Of a stretch of 8,982 bases of DNA, positions 6,147 to 8,982 are shown piece by piece. The stretch is from CAIKMD01 sp035277525. Lineage in GTDB: Bacteria > Pseudomonadota > Alphaproteobacteria > ATCC43930 > CGMCC-115725. The notes under the pieces are model-generated. The model was not told the DNA's origin, ran no database searches, and saw only the letters and a program-made list of their open reading frames with translations. The first letter of the stretch is position 1, and the number at the start of each line of letters is the position of its first letter. The stretch lies in the NCBI GenBank assembly GCA_035277525.1, contig DATEKH010000216.1:1-8982 (forward strand). The letters run 5' to 3'. Made by a program: the position numbers and the translations under genes.

Positions 6147-6973
6147 AAGCGGCGGTCGAGACGCCCTCGGGCAAGGACCGGGGAGACGAGAACTTTCCCG
6201 TCGGGTCCTTCCTCATCCGCCGCGATCTGCGCCGGCATGTGCATGCCTTCTACCGCTTCGCGCGCCAGGCCGATGACATCGCCGACAATCCCGCTCTCGC
6301 CGCCGCCGACAAGGTGCGCCGCCTCGACCGCATGGAGGAAATACTCGACGGCGCGCCCGGCGATGATTCGCCTGCCGCGGTGGCGATGCGCATCAGCCTC
6401 TTCGAAACCGGCACGACCTTTCAGCATTGCCGCGACGTGCTGCGCGCTTTCCGGCTCGACGCGACAAAGCTGCGCTATGAGGATTGGGCGGATCTCATGG
6501 AGTATTGCCGCTATTCGGCCTCGCCGGTCGGGCGCCAATTGCTCGATCTCCATGGCGAGGATCGCGCCTCATGGCCGTCTTCCGATGCGCTGTGCAGTGC
6601 GCTTCAGGTCCTGAACCACTTGCAGGATTGCGCGGCGGATCACCGCAATCTCGATCGCGTCTACCTGCCAAGCCAGGACCTCGCGGCCTGTGGCGCCCGC
6701 ATCGACGAGCTTCAGGCGCCGCAATCGAGCAACGGAATGCGCTGCGTGATCGATCGCCTGCTCGATCGGACCGAGGCGCTGATTGTCGCCGCGCGCGCCT
6801 TGCCGTCGCATGTGAAAAGCCCTGGGCTCAGGCGGGAATGCGCGGTCATCGTCAATCTCGCCGAAAGACTGGCGCGCCGCCTGCGCCGCGGCGATCCGCT
6901 CGCGCGCCGAGTCAAACTGTCGAAGGGCGATTTCGTCGCCGCGCTCATCACCGGCTTGTGGCGCGGGCGATGA
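6128..6973 (+). CDS. hpnC: Hydroxysqualene synthase HpnC
   Basis: A 281-residue member of the squalene/phytoene synthase superfamily. HpnC converts presqualene diphosphate, made by HpnD, to hydroxysqualene. The N-terminal signature GDENFPVGSFLI is at residues 19-30. The first aspartate-rich motif is QADDIADN (47-54), YCRYSASPVGRQLLDL is at 126-141, and the second aspartate motif LQDCAADHRNLDRVYLP (165-181) supplies D167 and D171. All the motifs needed for diphosphate and magnesium binding are present. I chose ATG 6128 because GGAAGGGG sits eight bases before it and the GDENFPVGS block then lies at a normal distance from the N terminus. An in-frame TTG at 6080 would add 16 residues, has no such site, and lies deep in hpnB. 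The gene overlaps hpnB by 19 bases and hpnD by 4 (ATGA). Confidence 0.94.
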   Translation: MAEPLLKAAVETPSGKDRGDENFPVGSFLIRRDLRRHVHAFYRFARQADDIADNPALAAADKVRRLDRMEEILDGAPGDDSPAAVAMRISLFETGTTFQHCRDVLRAFRLDATKLRYEDWADLMEYCRYSASPVGRQLLDLHGEDRASWPSSDALCSALQVLNHLQDCAADHRNLDRVYLPSQDLAACGARIDELQAPQSSNGMRCVIDRLLDRTEALIVAARALPSHVKSPGLRRECAVIVNLAERLARRLRRGDPLARRVKLSKGDFVAALITGLWRGR

Positions 6974-7821
6974 CCGAGACCGCCGAGAACGGCTTGCGCG
7001 CCGCCATTCGTGATCGAGTCGCGGCGGCGGGCACCTCGTTCTACTGGGCGATGCGGCTTTTGCCCGAGGCGCGGCGCGACGCGATGTACGCGATCTATGC
7101 GTTTTGCCGCGAGGTCGACGACATTGCCGATAGCGATGAGCCCGTAGACGAGAAGCGCATCGCGCTCGATCAGTGGCGCGACGAGATCGACGCGATCTTT
7201 GCCGGCGCGAGCAAACGAATGCTGGGCCGCGTGCTCGCCGAAGATGTGGCGCGGTTTCAGCTGCGGCGCGACGATTTCCTCGCGCTGATCGACGGCATGG
7301 AAATGGATGCAGGCGCGCCGATCCAGGCGCCGAGCCTTGCGGAGCTCGATCTCTACTGCGACCGCGTGGCGAGCGCGGTCGGCCGGCTGTCCGTGCGCGC
7401 CTTCGGCGTCGCGACGCCGGCGGCGGACGAGGTCGCGTTCCATCTTGGCCGCGCCCTGCAGCTCACCAACATCCTGCGCGATCTCGACGAGGACGAAGCG
7501 CGCGACCGTCTGTACCTGCCGCGCGAATTCCTGCTGCAAGCCGGGATCACGGCGACCGTGCCAGGCGAGGTTCTCGGCCACGCCAATCTCGGCCAAGCCT
7601 GCGACGCGTTGGCCAATATGGCCGAGCAGCGCTTTATCGATGCGCGATCGTCGATGGCACGGTGCCCGCGTCGGCCGATGCGGCCGGCGCGCGCCATGGG
7701 CGCGGTCTACCGCGCGCAGCTCGTTCGCCTGCGCCGGCGCGGTTGGGTCAATCGCAGCGAAGCCGTGAAGCTGGCCAAGCCGATGAAGCTCTGGCTGGCA
7801 CTGCGCCACGGGCTGTTATGA
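6970..7821 (+). CDS. hpnD: Presqualene diphosphate synthase HpnD
   Basis: A 283-residue squalene/phytoene synthase family enzyme. HpnD condenses two farnesyl diphosphates to presqualene diphosphate, the substrate of HpnC. The N-terminal SSFYW-like motif reads GTSFYWAMRLLP (21-32). The first aspartate motif CREVDDIADS is at 46-55, and YCDRVASAVGRLSVRAFG is at 129-146. The second aspartate motif QLTNILRDLDEDEARDRLYLP spans 164-184, with D171 and D175. The C-terminal region RCPRRPMRPARAMGAVYRAQL (231-251) fits the family. No key residue is missing. The start ATG 6970 overlaps the hpnC stop (ATGA), and the reading frame extends open upstream across hpnC without meaning. HpnC and HpnD are paralogues that probably arose by an old duplication. 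The next gene, hpnE, starts within this stop codon. Confidence 0.95.
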   Translation: MTETAENGLRAAIRDRVAAAGTSFYWAMRLLPEARRDAMYAIYAFCREVDDIADSDEPVDEKRIALDQWRDEIDAIFAGASKRMLGRVLAEDVARFQLRRDDFLALIDGMEMDAGAPIQAPSLAELDLYCDRVASAVGRLSVRAFGVATPAADEVAFHLGRALQLTNILRDLDEDEARDRLYLPREFLLQAGITATVPGEVLGHANLGQACDALANMAEQRFIDARSSMARCPRRPMRPARAMGAVYRAQLVRLRRRGWVNRSEAVKLAKPMKLWLALRHGLL

Positions 7822-8982
7822 CACAGCCGCATCGTGTGCACGTGGTGGGCGCCGGGCTCGCCGGGCTGGCCGCCGCGCTGACGCTCGCCGAAGCGGGCGT
7901 CGGCGTGGTGCTGCACGAGGCGGCACCGCAAGCGGGCGGGCGCTGCCGCTCGTATTTCGACGCCGGGCTGGGCTGCCGGATCGACAATGGCAATCATCTG
8001 CTGATCTCCGGCAACCATGCCGCCATGCGTTATCTACGCGACATCGGTGCGCGGCAGACTTTCACGGGCCCCGGCAAGGCGGTTTTTCCTTTTCTCGATC
8101 GCAGCACCGGCGAGCGCTGGACCTTGCGGCCCAATAGCGGGTGGCTCCCCTGGTGGGTGCTTGCGCCGAGCCGCCGCGTCAGAGGGACCGGGCTCTTCGA
8201 TTACCTTGCGGCGCGCCGCCTCGCCGCTGCGCCCGCCAATGCCGTGGTAAGCCAGTCGCTCGACCCGCGCGCGGTGATTTTTCGGCGGCTGTGGCAGCCT
8301 TTGGCGGTGGCCGCGCTCAACACCGAGGTCGAGGCGGGCTCGGCCAGGCTTTTCGGCGCCGTGCTGAACGAAACGCTCGGCGCGGGCGGCAGCGCGTGCG
8401 TGCCGCTCGTGCCGCGCGAAGGCCTGAGCGAGAGCCTCGTCGATCCGGCGCTCGCGACGTTGAAGGCACGCGGCGGCGAGCTTCGCCTCGGCTCTCGGCT
8501 GCGGGCGATGGCCTTCGCGGAAACGCAATTGACGTCGCTCGATTTCGAAGGTGCGCTCGAGCCGTTGTCGACTGGCGACGCGGCCGTGCTCGCCGTGCCG
8601 GCGCCGATCGCAGCGCGGCTCATTCCGGGCCTCACCGCACCGGACGAATTCCGCGCCATCGTCAACGCGCATTTCCGCGTCGCCTTGCGCGGCGATGCCC
8701 CCTGGTTCGTCGGCATCGTCGGCGGCGTCGCTGAATGGGTTTTCCGCAAGCCCGATGTGCTCTCCGTCACGATCAGCGCCGGCGACCGGCTCGTCGATAC
8801 GGCGGCGGAGGAATTGGCGCCGCTTCTGTGGAAGGATGTTGCCGCGGCCTATGATTTGCCGGCCGATCCCATGCCCCCTTGGCAAATCCTCAAGGAAAAG
8901 CGCGCGACCTTCGCGGCAACGCCCGCGCAATTGGCGCGCCGGCCTGGCGCGGCGACGCGCTGGGACAATCTCGTGCTGGCCG
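7818..8982 (+). CDS. hpnE: Hydroxysqualene dehydroxylase / squalene-associated FAD oxidoreductase HpnE, 3'-truncated by window end
   Basis: The gene reads open for 388 codons from ATG 7818 to the window edge; family members are about 415-430 residues, so perhaps the last tenth is missing. HpnE uses FAD to reduce hydroxysqualene to squalene, completing the HpnD-HpnC-HpnE route that substitutes for a single squalene synthase. The FAD-binding Rossmann motif GAGLAG is at residues 11-16, with E34 as the likely ribose-binding acid and AGGRCRSY at 39-46. The family-typical DNGNHLLISGNH is at 56-67 and LWQPLAVAALNTEVEAGSARLF lies in the middle of the protein. VAEWVFRKPD and LSVTISAGD follow towards the end. 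It starts in an ATGA overlap with hpnD. The final FAD-contacting region should lie beyond the window and cannot be checked. A hopene cyclase gene is the expected next neighbour. Confidence 0.93.
   Translation, partial: MTQPHRVHVVGAGLAGLAAALTLAEAGVGVVLHEAAPQAGGRCRSYFDAGLGCRIDNGNHLLISGNHAAMRYLRDIGARQTFTGPGKAVFPFLDRSTGERWTLRPNSGWLPWWVLAPSRRVRGTGLFDYLAARRLAAAPANAVVSQSLDPRAVIFRRLWQPLAVAALNTEVEAGSARLFGAVLNETLGAGGSACVPLVPREGLSESLVDPALATLKARGGELRLGSRLRAMAFAETQLTSLDFEGALEPLSTGDAAVLAVPAPIAARLIPGLTAPDEFRAIVNAHFRVALRGDAPWFVGIVGGVAEWVFRKPDVLSVTISAGDRLVDTAAEELAPLLWKDVAAAYDLPADPMPPWQILKEKRATFAATPAQLARRPGAATRWDNLVLA

Noticed and set aside
6484..6969. A possible 162-residue N-terminal extension of hpnD
   Set aside because: The extension is an out-of-frame reading of hpnC, rich in Arg, Ala and Ser, with no family similarity. 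ATG 6970 in the ATGA overlap gives the normal HpnD N terminus.
8034..8930. A 298-codon minus-strand open frame within hpnE
   Set aside because: It is Arg/Glu/Ala-rich with no domain, opposite a strongly conserved FAD oxidoreductase; the + strand gene explains the openness.

Overview
The window is GC-rich and densely coding, with every gene on the + strand. Protein sequences, codon use and gene content point to an alphaproteobacterium; I cannot place it below class. It holds two gene blocks separated by a 125-base gap, the longest non-coding stretch in the window.

Block 1 (1-2548) is most of a branched-chain/hydrophobic amino acid ABC importer operon: the 3' end of livH, then livM (permeases), livG and livF (ATPases). 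Each junction overlaps by 4 bases (GTGA or ATGA), as in a translationally coupled operon. The substrate-binding protein gene (livK-type) is not in the window.

Block 2 (2674-8982) reads as one isoprenoid-to-hopanoid operon. It opens with dxr (DXP reductoisomerase, second step of the MEP pathway), followed by hpnA (SDR epimerase/reductase-like), hpnB (family 2 glycosyltransferase), and hpnC, hpnD and hpnE, the three-enzyme route from two farnesyl diphosphates to squalene. hpnE runs off the right edge; a squalene-hopene cyclase gene would be the expected next neighbour. dxr is preceded by an AT-richer patch with a possible sigma-70-type promoter and a clear Shine-Dalgarno sequence, so block 2 probably has its own start of transcription. 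Downstream genes are coupled by overlaps.

The most unusual feature is inside hpnB. A 145-base block of nested inverted repeats (4981-5125), which looks like a dispersed intergenic palindromic element (REP/MITE-like), sits within the coding sequence and is read through in the only open forward frame. It adds about 49 residues between the N-terminal membrane helix and the glycosyltransferase domain. Two further points of interest are dxr heading a hopanoid operon and a G-quadruplex-type G-run motif that includes the hpnC ribosome binding site. I see no RNA genes, CRISPR arrays, complete insertion sequences or convincing intrinsic terminators.
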